DNA of 64,000 nt from Lachnospiraceae bacterium (GTDB lineage: Bacteria; Bacillota; Clostridia; Lachnospirales; Lachnospiraceae): contig JAFUFI010000023.1 of assembly GCA_017469945.1 (NCBI GenBank), positions 45,251 to 109,250 on the forward strand. Direction: 5' to 3'. A program made the position numbers and the translations under genes. Under the pieces are notes generated by a model. That model was given only the letters and a program-made list of their open reading frames with translations. It did not search any database and was not told the DNA's origin. This document shows positions 1 through 11,600 of this stretch, one piece after another. Every line of letters starts with the position of its first letter. Positions within the stretch are counted from its first letter, which is position 1.

Positions 1-73
1 TAATACCGAAATAGCAATATTTGGGAACTTTAACTTACGCAATTTTTGGGTATATTTTTATATTAAATAAAGT

Positions 74-122
74 AAAATAGTATTTGGGTGGATTATGTTT
101 TTCGCCTAAATACTATTTTTTT
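74..122 (+). terminator. Hairpin with T-run before the first gene
   Basis: Bases 74-88 (AAAATAGTATTTGGG) pair with 105-119 with one or two mismatches, and a run of six to seven T follows. This is either the terminator of a gene left of the window or an attenuator in the leader of the gene at 136, whose ribosome site (GAGG, 125-128) lies immediately after it. Bases 1-73 show no gene. Confidence 0.6.
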
Positions 123-135
123 GTGAGGTAAGACT

Positions 136-771
136 ATGAATATTTTAAAGGTTACCGATCCTGAGTTTAGAAAATACGGCAGGGTCATTAAAAATGTCGA
201 TCTTAAGCCTCTTATCGAAGCAATGGCAAACACACCTTGCCCCGATACTTGCGTATATGTGGCCGGTGACCCCGCTCTGGAGGCAGTTTCCACAGCTAAG
301 GATCTTCAGAGAGTATACTACGGAGAGCTCCCTATTCAGGTAGGCTACTGCAACGGACACAATCAGAAGCTCAACGCTGTTGAGTACCACAGATGCTCAG
401 AGCTTAACATTGCTCAGACAGACGCTATTTTGATCGTTGGTATGCAGCAGGATATCGAGGATGATTTTACATATGATACATCCAAGATGGAAGCCTTCTT
501 ACTTCCTGCCGGATGCGGCGTAGAGATCTACGGAACTACTCTTCACTACGCTCCCTGCGGAGTAGACGGAAACGGCTTTAGAGTTACCATCGTACTTCCT
601 TACGGAACAAACCACGATCTTAAGGAAGCACATGCCGAGAAGAATCCTAATGTCTGCGACAACGAGGACAGACTTCTTGCAGCCAACAACAAGTGGCTCA
701 TCGCTCATAAGGATGGCGGACAGGCCGAGGGAAGCTTCCTTGGACTTAAGGGAGAGAACCTTTCCGTATAA
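136..771 (+). CDS. DUF4867 family protein
   Basis: A 211-residue soluble protein with no signal peptide or membrane segment. It resembles the DUF4867 family, which is common in Lachnospiraceae and often encoded beside FucI/AraA-like sugar isomerases, as here (the isomerase starts 102 bases downstream on the same strand). The recognition is from overall sequence, including the conserved-looking GYCNGHN and LPAGCGVEIYGTTLHYAPC stretches. The latter, with alternating Gly, Glu and His, would fit a cupin-like metal-binding barrel, but that is inference. The start ATG has GAGG at 125-128, spacing 7. The context suggests a role in the same sugar pathway, possibly as an epimerase or mutarotase-like helper; the reaction is not known to me. 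Confidence 0.75.
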   Translation: MNILKVTDPEFRKYGRVIKNVDLKPLIEAMANTPCPDTCVYVAGDPALEAVSTAKDLQRVYYGELPIQVGYCNGHNQKLNAVEYHRCSELNIAQTDAILIVGMQQDIEDDFTYDTSKMEAFLLPAGCGVEIYGTTLHYAPCGVDGNGFRVTIVLPYGTNHDLKEAHAEKNPNVCDNEDRLLAANNKWLIAHKDGGQAEGSFLGLKGENLSV

Positions 772-873
772 AGAGTTTATAGAAAATAAATATTTTATCG
801 AAATATTTTGGTAGTAATTTAATTTTTTAAGTATATACTATTTAACACAACTATGTATGGAGGAAATAACATC

Positions 874-2355
874 ATGATGACAAACATTCCTAATGTGAAA
901 CTCGGAATCATCGCGGTTAGCCGTGACTGTTTCCCTATCGCGCTTTCAACACAGCGCAGAAAGAACATCGTTTCCAAGTATGGTGACGATATCTACGAGT
1001 GCCAGATCACTGTAGAGAACGAGCTTGATATGCTTAAGGCTGTAGAGGATGTAAAGAAGGCTGAGTGTAATGCTCTTGTAGTATTCCTTGGAAACTTCGG
1101 TCCCGAGACTCCCGAAACCCTTATCGCAAAGAACTTCGACGGACCTTGCATGTTCGTTGCAGCAGCAGAAGGTGACGGAGACGTTATCAACGGACGTGGA
1201 GACGCTTATTGCGGAATGCTCAACGCTTCTTACAACCTTGGTATGAGACATCTCGAGGCTTATATCCCCGAGTATCCTGTCGGAACAGCTGATGACATCG
1301 TTAAGATGATCAAGGACTTCGTTCCCGTAGCAAGAGCCGTGATCGGTGTTAAGAACCTTAAGATCATTACCTTCGGTCCCAGACCTCAGGACTTCTTCGC
1401 TTGTAACGCTCCCATCAAGGGACTTTACGAGATCGGCGTAGAGATCGAAGAGAACTCAGAGCTTGACCTTCTTGTTTCTTACAGAAAGCATAAGAACGAT
1501 CCCCGTATTCCCGAGGTTTGTGCAGATATGGCTAAGGAAATGGGCGAAGGAAAGTACTACAAAGAGCTCAATGAGAGAATGGCTCAGTTCGAGCTTACTC
1601 TTCTTGACTGGGCAGAAGAGCACAAGGGCGCTCGTCAGTTTGTAGCATTCGCTGACAAGTGCTGGCCTGCATTCCCCGAAGAGTTCGGTTTCGAGCCCTG
1701 CTATGTAAACAGCCGTCTTGTTTCAAGAGGAATTCCTGTAGCATGTGAAGTTGACATTTACGGTGCTCTTTCAGAGTACATCGGAATGTGCGTATCTGCA
1801 GATACCGTTACTCTTCTTGACATCAACAACTCTGTTCCTCAGTACATCTTCGACGAGGACATCAAGGGCAAGTACAGCCAGTACACCCTTACCGATACAT
1901 TCATGGGATTCCACTGCGGAAATACTCCCGAGTGCAAGCTTTGCTCAGACAGAGCCGTTAAGTATCAGCTCATCCAGCACAGACTTCTCGAGCCCGAAGG
2001 AAGCGAACCCGATTTCACAAGAGGTACTCTTGAGGGAGATCTTGCTGCATCAGATATTACCTTCTATCGTCTTCAGTGCGATTCACAGGGCAACCTTCGT
2101 TCCTACATTGCACAGGGCGAGATCTTAGACGTACCTACAAGATCATTCGGCGGTATCGGAATCTTCGCTATTCCCGAGATGGGACGTTTCTATCGTCACG
2201 TACTCGTTCAGAAGGGATATCCTCACCACGGAGCAGTTGCTTTCGCACACGTAGGAAAGTACCTCTTCGAAGTATTCAAGTTCCTTGGAATTAAGGATAT
2301 TGCATACAACCAGCCTAAGAGCCTTCCTTATCCTACTGAGAACCCTTTTGCATAA
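874..2355 (+). CDS. L-fucose/L-arabinose isomerase-like protein
   Basis: A 493-residue cytoplasmic protein of the FucI/AraA-like isomerase superfamily, which interconverts aldose and ketose sugars with a divalent metal. Glu292 (in ACEVDIYG), Asp316 (in TLLDINN) and His451/His452 (in PHHGA) are placed where FucI-type enzymes carry their Glu, Asp and His metal ligands; this assignment is inferred from motif order. I prefer the ATG at 874 over the ATG at 853, because the upstream one lies before the ribosome site GGAGG (859-863), which would otherwise be inside the gene. It follows the DUF4867 gene with no terminator between them, and a strong terminator closes the pair at 2433-2477. The substrate (L-fucose, L-arabinose, D-arabinose or another sugar) cannot be read from the sequence. 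Confidence 0.8.
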   Translation: MMTNIPNVKLGIIAVSRDCFPIALSTQRRKNIVSKYGDDIYECQITVENELDMLKAVEDVKKAECNALVVFLGNFGPETPETLIAKNFDGPCMFVAAAEGDGDVINGRGDAYCGMLNASYNLGMRHLEAYIPEYPVGTADDIVKMIKDFVPVARAVIGVKNLKIITFGPRPQDFFACNAPIKGLYEIGVEIEENSELDLLVSYRKHKNDPRIPEVCADMAKEMGEGKYYKELNERMAQFELTLLDWAEEHKGARQFVAFADKCWPAFPEEFGFEPCYVNSRLVSRGIPVACEVDIYGALSEYIGMCVSADTVTLLDINNSVPQYIFDEDIKGKYSQYTLTDTFMGFHCGNTPECKLCSDRAVKYQLIQHRLLEPEGSEPDFTRGTLEGDLAASDITFYRLQCDSQGNLRSYIAQGEILDVPTRSFGGIGIFAIPEMGRFYRHVLVQKGYPHHGAVAFAHVGKYLFEVFKFLGIKDIAYNQPKSLPYPTENPFA

Positions 2356-2432
2356 GGAAACTGTTTTCTAAAAAATAGTTTATAAAAATTTAAGAATATG
2401 AAAATAGGAAACTGATTTTCAGATTCAAATGT

Positions 2433-2477
2433 AAAGCCCTTGGTTTACTGCTATCCGGTGGAAACCAAGGGCTTTTT
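2433..2477 (+). terminator. Rho-independent terminator after the isomerase gene
   Basis: A perfect 14-base-pair stem, AAAGCCCTTGGTTT (2433-2446) against AAACCAAGGGCTTT (2462-2475), with a 15-base loop and a T-rich end. The rest of 2356-2694 holds only this hairpin and the promoter at 2544-2552; I see no gene there. Confidence 0.95.
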
Positions 2478-2543
2478 GCGCATGAAACCCCACTTTTGCG
2501 GGCTTTTTTTGGGTATTATTTACAGTTTCTTTGCCGATAACTA

Positions 2544-2552
2544 TGGTATAAT
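2544..2552 (+). promoter_or_regulatory. Extended -10 promoter for the giant surface protein
   Basis: TGGTATAAT is an extended -10 element (TGn-TATAAT) about 140 bases before the gene. No good -35 hexamer stands at the right distance, which is typical of extended -10 promoters. A GCCGATAA just upstream (2533-2540) resembles a flagellar-sigma -10 but lacks a matching TAAA element. Confidence 0.5.
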
Positions 2553-2694
2553 CCGAGTTATGTTTACCGAATAAATAGTTTTAAAGGACGGAAACTGTCA
2601 ACATAGATCTTGTTTAGAGAATTGTTATTTGAGTTTAAAAGTAAGGCTAAAAGAATATCATCTGAGCGCTCATGATAACAAATGGAGTTGGATT

Positions 2695-5600
2695 GTGAGT
2701 TTTATCAAAAACACTTTTTCATTTTTCCCCAATAGTAATGACAAATTAAAGAAAAAAAACAGTTTAGGGCTTACAAGAAGAATAACCGCCATCGGTATGT
2801 CTATACTTGTAGGTTTTAGCGGTATTGATATTCCTGTCTTGGCAGACGGAAGCGAAGGCGGTGACAATATCGAAAACCAGGGCGGCGCGGGCCAGGGAGA
2901 AACCCAGGGCGGCGCAGAAAAAACAGCCGTTGCTGTTCCTGCTTTGACCGGATGGAGCGACGGAACCGTTGCAAACTGGGAACTTGTCGAAAACTGTAAC
3001 TATAAAGTTTTCCTTTACAGAGAAGGAGAGCAGGAAGCTATCGCTTCGGCTACGGGTGTAACCGTTGGAAGCTATGATTTTTCCGAAAGCTTTTTATCTG
3101 CCGGAAAGTATACCTATAAGGTTCAGGCGGTTCCTACGGATGCTATTTCAGAGACAAGTAAGGAATCTGATCTAAGCTCCGAAGCAGGCTACTCTTATGC
3201 TGTAAGCGTTTCGATATCCCGGGGAGAGCATATAACTTCAGTTTCTCCCGCAAGTACTCTTCTTATAGCCGGAAAGAACGGAAGAAATTCCGTAAGTATA
3301 AGTGCAGAGGCAGATACTGAGGGAGGATGGGTATTTGACTCATGGAGCTCTCTGCCTGAAGGGATGACTCTTTCAAACGGCGCAGAAAGCAGAGAAAATA
3401 CTCTTTCGATAGATGGCTCATACAGCGGAGAACTCTCCGTATCCTTAACAGCAACAGGCAAGGAAGATCCTACGCCGGTTATTCCTGTTTGGGAGGTTTA
3501 TCCTTCTTCGAACGTAAATCTTACCTACAGCGCAGAGGCGCAGGTAATTAACGCATGTTTAGATGTTCCCGAAGAAAACGTAACTTATAAGTGGTTTAAA
3601 AAGACAGGGGATGAGTTTACTCTTATTACCGGATCATCCGGAAGTCGGTTGTCTGTAAGAAATGTGGCTGACTCGGGAGTATACAAGGTTTCGGCTGATT
3701 ATACAATTACTAAGAAAACCGGAACCGTTATAAACGGAACTCTCGAGGGAGAGCCCTTTAACGTAAATATCGCTAAGGCGCCCCTATCCGTAAAGGCAGA
3801 TACCGTTAACGTAACATATTTAGAAGATGGCCCCGGATCCTTTACCTTTAAGTATTACGGGCTTTTGGGAGATGATGGGGATAGCGCCGGAGATGCTGCT
3901 CCTTCGGAGAGCGCAAAGATTACTTCTGCCGGAAGCTTTACCTGCAGCTACGCTTCGGGAGATAATGCCGGAAACTATTGGATCGTGCAAGACCCTAATG
4001 GCGGAGCATTTAGCAGCGACAATTACGAGATAACGGTTGATGAAACCGGGCTTTTAAAGGTAGCTTCAAAGGCTGCCGGAGAGGGTACTAATGTCAGCGC
4101 TGTTTTGGAAAGCACATCATGTAAATATACCGGAAGCGCTGTTACTCCCGGGGTTATTGTAACCGACGGAGATATTTCACAAACTCTTACAAGCGAAGAT
4201 TACTCGGTTTCATATTTTAACAATACTTCTATGGGATCGGCTGATGACGCAAACGGACCCAGAGCGGTAATAAGCTTTAAGAGAAACTATACCGGAAGTA
4301 TTACTCTTCATTTTGATATCACAAAGGGAGCATATATCCCTGTCGTAACCATTGACAATTACACGCCCGGAGAGTGGATATACGGAACTGGCTCAAAGAG
4401 TCTTTCGGTAGGAAATTTCCCGGATGATATGACGGACGCCGAAAAGGCAAATTACAGAATCTACTACGTAAGCGGACATAAATCTCAGGAGGAGATAAAT
4501 AAGCTCTCTACAGGTTCTGTCAATCAGCCCGTTGATGCCGGAGATTATACCGCATTTGCTATAGTAGGTTCATCATCTAAGTATGAGAGTACACATTCAG
4601 CTCCCTGCCACTTTACAATAAGCCCCAAGACCATCACTCTTACCGCCGGAAGCGGAAGCTGGGTTTACGACGGCAATGCCCATACAAATTCTTCGTTTTC
4701 ACCTTCAAAGGACGATGCGGACAGTCAGTTTGTTAAAAGCTCCGAGTCCTTTAAGAGTATTGAGGTTGGGGGCTCTATCACAGACGTTGGAACTGCGGCA
4801 AATAAGATTTCCTATACCCTTTCATCCTCCACAAAGGCCTCAAACTATAACATAGTCTGTGTTGACGGAGTACTTGAGGTGACTCCAACAGCCCTTCCTT
4901 CCCCTGCGGGATGCGAGTGGGATGAAGCAGTTGCGGGAAGAGCCACATGGGTGGCTGTTGCAAAAAAAGATCTTACGGTTAAATACAAGGTAACTTTGTA
5001 TGCGTACAATCCCGCCACCGAAAAGGAATCTGTTATTCCCGTAAACGGACAGGCTTTCAATATCTGCGAGTCAAACAGCATTGATTTTGCCGAAGCTATC
5101 CATACAAGCGCGGATAATTCCGATGATGCAAAGTCCTATTTCTTTACCGTAGAGACTGTTTCCTTTGGCGGTAAGAGCAAGAATAACTATGCCGATTCTG
5201 CAGACTGCGGAACATCCCCTATGCTTTATTCGGCTACGATTACTATTGATAGGTCCTATGGCGGTGTGGACCAGTCTGAAAAGATCAAAAGACTGGATCT
5301 TGGCACCTTTGGCCAAAGAATAACCCTTATTCAGGGTGAGAGCGTTATCATCTACGGTGAGGCCAATGAGGGATATACATTAAACGACTTCGGAAGTAGT
5401 GATGAAAGTGCTTCTTTGATCAGTAAAACCAATCTGTCAAAGGAAGGGACAGTTTCAAGGGCAAGACTCAGTCTTACTTCCGATATGGAGGAGTCGCTGC
5501 CGAATGTAAAATATACTGCGTATATAGTAGATACATTTCCTACCCTTAAATCATTTACCGCGGAGAATCTTGAACCGGATCTTTCCGGAGTTAAGTTAAA

Positions 5601-8600
5601 AGCAACGGTCAGCGATCTTATCGGACTTGATGCATACAGATTTGTCCCTGTAACAAAGGACGCTGTAACCGGAACATACTCTGTATCAGACGATACCGTA
5701 GAGTGGGTAAGTCTTGGGGGAGCTACAGGCGATAAGACTGTAACCGGGAATGTTTACGCGTCCGGCCTTTACGGAATACAGGTAAGGGACGTTGGAGGAA
5801 ATGTTTTGCCTCCTCACAAGGGAATCTCAGTATACGAGATACAGTTTGATCCCGGAGAGGGAAGCGGCTCTATGAGCCCTATTTACAAAGCTGAGAATAC
5901 AGCTCCCGTTCTCCCCCCGGCTAACAAGTTTACAAAAGATCATTATCAGTTTAAGTACTGGAGCGGAGCAAAAACAGGTATCAGTGTTGACGGCGCTGCT
6001 ATGGTAGCCAATGTAAACGATACTCTCGTTGCCCAGTGGACTAACGAAAAGGTTAACTATACCGTTAATTACTTTTATATGAACGGAAACGGAGAGTATC
6101 CCGCCCAGCCTGAGGTCAGTGCTGTTTTTCAGGGAAATCACGGCGATGTTATAGACGTTAATAACTCTGACATCCAAAAGCCCAGGGCCAATTACTCTTT
6201 AGATACTTCCGATGGACATAACGACTCTGTTTCGCTTGTTCCTGAAAACTATCCTCAGGGAATAGTTTTGAATGTATACTACAAGACCGGTCAGTACTCG
6301 GTTACATACACCTACAGACTGCCCGGGGAAGATGAAGATACCGTTATAGTTCAGAACTATTACTACAATCAGGCTATTTCCGAGGCGGATAAGCCTTCAG
6401 CGCCCGGATATGACTTTGTCGGATGGGAGTTTGGCGGAAGCGGAGTCGCTCCCGAGACCATGCCGGCAAATGATCTATACGCAAGCGGAACCTTCAAGGC
6501 TAAGGATACGACTTTTAAGGTTGTTTATCACTTAGAAACAATAGGAAACGGCGAGGCAAAGACCGGGATCTTTGCTGTTAATGACGATCTTACAAGAGTA
6601 CTTAAAGCTAAAACCGATGACAGTATTACAGCCCTTTTAGACGGAGAGGAAAATGTAGGAACGGTTGTAGCAGGCACTGTCGAAGGATTTACTTTAAAGA
6701 CTGTAAGCGTATCTTACGGCGCGGCAGACGGAGAGAGTCTCCCCGAGATCGCAGATACGAAAGCCGGCACTGTAAAGTACGATCCTTTGGATACCTTATA
6801 TATCAACTACTACTATGAAAGAAACGTTTACGATCTTTTTGTTGATGTTTATAAGGGAAGCAGAGAGTCTGAGACTAATCATATATTCAGACATACCGAA
6901 AAACATCAGTATCAGGAGCAATTAGATATAGACAAGTTCTCGGAGCCTGATTATTATCTTGGACAGTCCGCCTACGGATCCCCGGCAAAGGACGATTCGG
7001 GCAACGATTTTTCTATGCCCCAAGGTTTTGTATTTGCAAGCTATACCGATTACTCCACAGGTAATAAACCCTCTAAAATGCCTGCGGGAGATATGAGTAT
7101 TACCAAAGACGTAATTTCTAACGAAAATGCGGAGTTCAAACTTGAACTTTATTTCGAGACGGGAACCATTGGTGAGTATGAATTAAAGTCTACTCTTGTT
7201 TACGACTATCCGATAGGCGGAAATATTCATATCGTAGCGGATAAAAGAGATGATGAGGGAAATGATTATTTCCTTGCTTACAACGATTTTGTTAAGACAG
7301 TAAATAATTATGGTTACTATACCCATACCCTGATTTCTGAGGCTGACGCAAACGGAAATCTTTCAAAGGAAGAGGGCGTTGTTTTGGACGATGATTCTCT
7401 TGTTTTAAAGGTTTACTTTGAAAGAAGAAGCACAACGGCCACCGTCAGCTATAAGTACAAGGCTACCGGTGGAGAAGAGACCGAGATAGCAAGCTATCAG
7501 GTTACGGGTAAGTGGGGAACTTCATTTGCCTTCGATCCCGATCTTTTATTTGACAATATTTCGGAGGCTGAAGCAAGGAACAGATTAGCTGCCCTCGGAA
7601 GTAATATAACGACGGATGCCGAGTTTACAAATAACGGCCTTTCGACAGACTTTAGAAACGCTTCCTACCTTGTTTCCTACACAAGCCATTACAGATACTT
7701 TAACGCCAACGGCATCGTTACAAACACCTATCCTTCCTATACCTTTACAACTATAGGAAGCGGTATTGAAGTAGATCCCGGGTACCCTGCAAAGAGCGTA
7801 AGTAGCGCGGGAATAAGCGATACTGTACTCAGCTACTTCTCTGTAGATGATACTTACAACAGAGTTACGGTTTATTACAACCAGATATCCGAGAAGGAAG
7901 ATTTCTATATTGACCTTAGGATCACCAGAGCACATCTTAAGGATCAAAGCTTTGACTGGTGGACAAGCCTTAACGGAGATAAGAACATAACAAAGACCTA
8001 TGATGACAATACTACAGCTGTTCCTATTCTTTACGGATATGACGGAGACGCAGAAACAGACGGAGAAGAGTACTATCAGGTAAGAGTTATCAATAAATGC
8101 GCTGTTGTAACGGCGGCGAAAAAAAGCGAGGCAGCAGATGGCTTAGACGATTATCCGGCCGCTAACGCAAAAAGCAGAAGCTATGATTACACCGGAATAG
8201 ACTTAAATGATGCAAGAAATCTTCACCCGGGATGTAAATATATAGGCGGAGATTACTTCTTCTACGATCCTTTATTAAATACAGGGGAAAAGACCGGTGC
8301 ATTCGGAAATGAGCCTGTTGTATTTAAGGTTGATAGCTCAGACAGATTCCTTCAGGGAGCTTACGTTTCCTACGGAATTGGATCGGGAACCCATGAAAGA
8401 GCATTTTGTGATGATTTTCTCAGCAATTATCAGGATGAGCATGATGAAGATTCCGGACGCTATGAGCCCGAAAGAACAGCTCTTGCTTACGATAATTTAA
8501 GTTATGGCGGAACATACGTAAGCGGAGACCACGGATATCTCAATGTTTACTATTACTACCGTGAAAACTGCAGACTTTCCTTCTACTTTAACGGAAGTAT

Positions 8601-11600
8601 CTACAGCGATCAGGTAGCAAACTCATACGTATACGGCTCGGTTGTGCCTAAGGAAGATGTTAAATGCGACAGCGTGGAAAAGCGCACCGGATATGATGTA
8701 GCCTGGTATACCGATGAGGCTTACTCAGTACCTGTTCCGGATGACGGCCTTACTATGGACCGCAACAGAACCGTCTACGGAAGGTATGAAAAGAGCACCA
8801 TCCGCAATATGGAGTATATTTACTACCAGCTTGCGGACCCCATTACGGTCAGCGGAAATACATACAATTATGTAAACCAAGATAACCTTGATGACATTAT
8901 TGCTAAGCTTGAAAGCGAAGGAAAAACTCTTTCAAAGGAAGAGTCAGCAGCGCAGGTTAACGTTGGAACAAGCGATGTTCCTATCTATAAAACAGCCAAA
9001 ACAATAAAGTATTTCCTCGACGAAGCTCCGGTATTTACAAGTATCGAGAGGCCGACCCTTACCTATACGGAGATAACCTTAAGCAAGCAAGATGCCGATT
9101 ACGAGGAGTATTACTTAGACGGTTATGACGGATTTTTCTACAACGAGACCAACACAGATAACCGCTCATACGGATATGTTAATACCACTCCCATAATCCT
9201 GAAGGTTTATTTTGCGAGGGACCAGTATAACGTTGAAGTACTTAACAATGTATCGGAGACCGATAACCCCGAGCTGAGAAAGTTCTCCATCGGCCAGCAT
9301 GTAGCATTGGCATCTCCCGTAAAGGGCGGATATACCTTTGACCATTGGAACTGGAAAAAGTGGAACGGAAGCAGTTACGAGGACTTTACTCCCGTTATTG
9401 AAGCGGGAGAGGAGTATTTCAAGATGCCGGGATTTGATCTTCAGGCATCTGCGCAGTACGTACCCGCTGCTTTTGACCAGAAAATAGTGCACCTTTTCCA
9501 GAAGGAGGACAGCTCCTATTCTTCAGACTTTATCTCTTTGCATGAAACAGGAGATACTGCCGCTGATGTAACCTTTGGTGATAGGCTTTATCAAAATGCT
9601 GACATCTGGGGAACAGCGAATGCACCTGAGGCAGTAAGGATCGTAACTGAGTCAGGAGAGCTTTACTTCGCAGGCGCTTCCTTAAGTGGAGGACAGATTA
9701 CGGTAAGTGAGTCTGATCTTGTTGCGGCTGTTACCGAAGAGAGCGTCACAAGCGAGAATATAGCGGACTTAGACAGCTTTGCACTGCCTGATGATAACTT
9801 TGAACTGTTTGGATACAGCTACGGTCTATACAAGGACGGACTTAGCGTTGTCAGATACGCTAAGGGTGCTTCCGGGCCTATAGCTAAATACGGCATGGAA
9901 ATAGAGCTTTACTACGCAAGAAGCGCCAACTATACTGTTGAACTTTCGGGAATTGCAACGGACGGAGCCGAAAGCGGCCTGATTTTATCAGGGGCCGGAA
10001 TGTACTTTTTCGGTGAGAACGCTACTATCAGCGCCCATCTTAGCGACGGCTATACCTTTATAGGATGGTTTGATGAGAGTGACATTGAAAACGGACTTAT
10101 AAAGTCAGGAGCTCATGCTCTTTCAACAAATACTGAAATGACCATACCCGTAAGGGAAGACATTAAGCTTGTTGCTTTGGTAAAGCCGAATAAAACCATA
10201 GCTCCTACCTTAAGATTTTCCGGAAAAGAAAGCTACACATACGGATATGCCGATTCTGCGGATAATACCATAACCGCTATTGCCGGAACTTCCTTTACCG
10301 CACAGGATGAAGAGTGCATAGGACTTTCAGACGAAGAGATCGCGGCGCTTAATGCACAGGCACAAAAGACCAAGATCACAGGATATCAGTGGTATCTTGT
10401 TAAGACAAATGAGGATGGATCGGAGGATATATCTATCCCCGAGGGAACAACCTCGTCCGCAACCTACAGATTTACTCCGGGTAAAAATGCCGGTACATAT
10501 ACCTACCGCATTAAGGTGATGTACGAGAGAACCGATAACGGAAGAAGCGGTTTTATCACAAAGGACTTTGACGTCGTTGTAAACAAGGCTCCGATGAGCG
10601 TTACGACAACGTCTTACCACGGAATCTACGATAACAGATTCCACTCGATCTCCTTAAGCGTTAAAAAGCCCGGTGCAGCATCTGATTATGAGATTTATTA
10701 TCATCCCGATACTCAGATCACAGCGGAAAACTTTAATACTCTCGAGGGTATTACGGGAGAACTTCCTCTTTATAAGGATGTTAAGGTTGATGCACAGGGA
10801 TATGAAACCTGCCACACAACATATATCTATATTAAGGATAAGACAGGAAACTACGAGGATTATATAGGAGAGCAGGACGTTTGGATCGATCCAAAGACTG
10901 TAAGCATTAAGCCTACAAACAACATCTTCAGCAAGATGTACGACGGCTCTGTTAAAGTAAACGGATCCGTAACGGAAGTCGGTTCCGACCTTTACAGACT
11001 TTCCCGGGGTGAGTTCTATACTGTTCAGGGATATGTTGACGGAGATGCGGATACCAGGGCCTACATACTTGACTGTAATGCAAATTATGACAGCGAGCAT
11101 GTGAGAACTGCAAAGGCCTTTGTTGTTTCCGATATGAGGATAGTAAACAGGGAAAGCGGAGATGTTATATACAACTATGTATTCCCCGAAAGCGCGACTC
11201 TTTCCTTTACGGGAAATATTACCGCAAGACCGCTTGACATTGAATGGGTATTCCCGGAGGAGACGGTAGAGGTTGAAGGAGAGACTGTTCCCTACTATAC
11301 CTATAACGGAGAGCTTCAGGGGCCCGGAATCAGATTATCCGAGAATCAGACCTATCCGATCCCTGCCTTAGACGCGGATATTTCCGAAACCCTTTCCGTA
11401 TCCGGTAAGCAGGAAAACGCAGGGTTATACAGCGCAGTAGCGGCAGTTTCGGTTAACGACCAGTCCCATTACGAATCATCGGATTACAGCTTCTCCATTA
11501 CAAACCAAAAGTATGTTATCGGAAAGCGACCCGTTGAAGTTACGCCGGTTTCAAAGACCGTTACCTATAACGGACAGGCCCGGACTATTACAGAATATAC

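Noticed and set aside
2533..2540. GCCGATAA as a flagellar-sigma (sigma-28) -10 element for the giant gene
   Set aside because: The -35 position reads TATT, not TAAA; an extended -10 sigma-A element at 2544 is a simpler choice.
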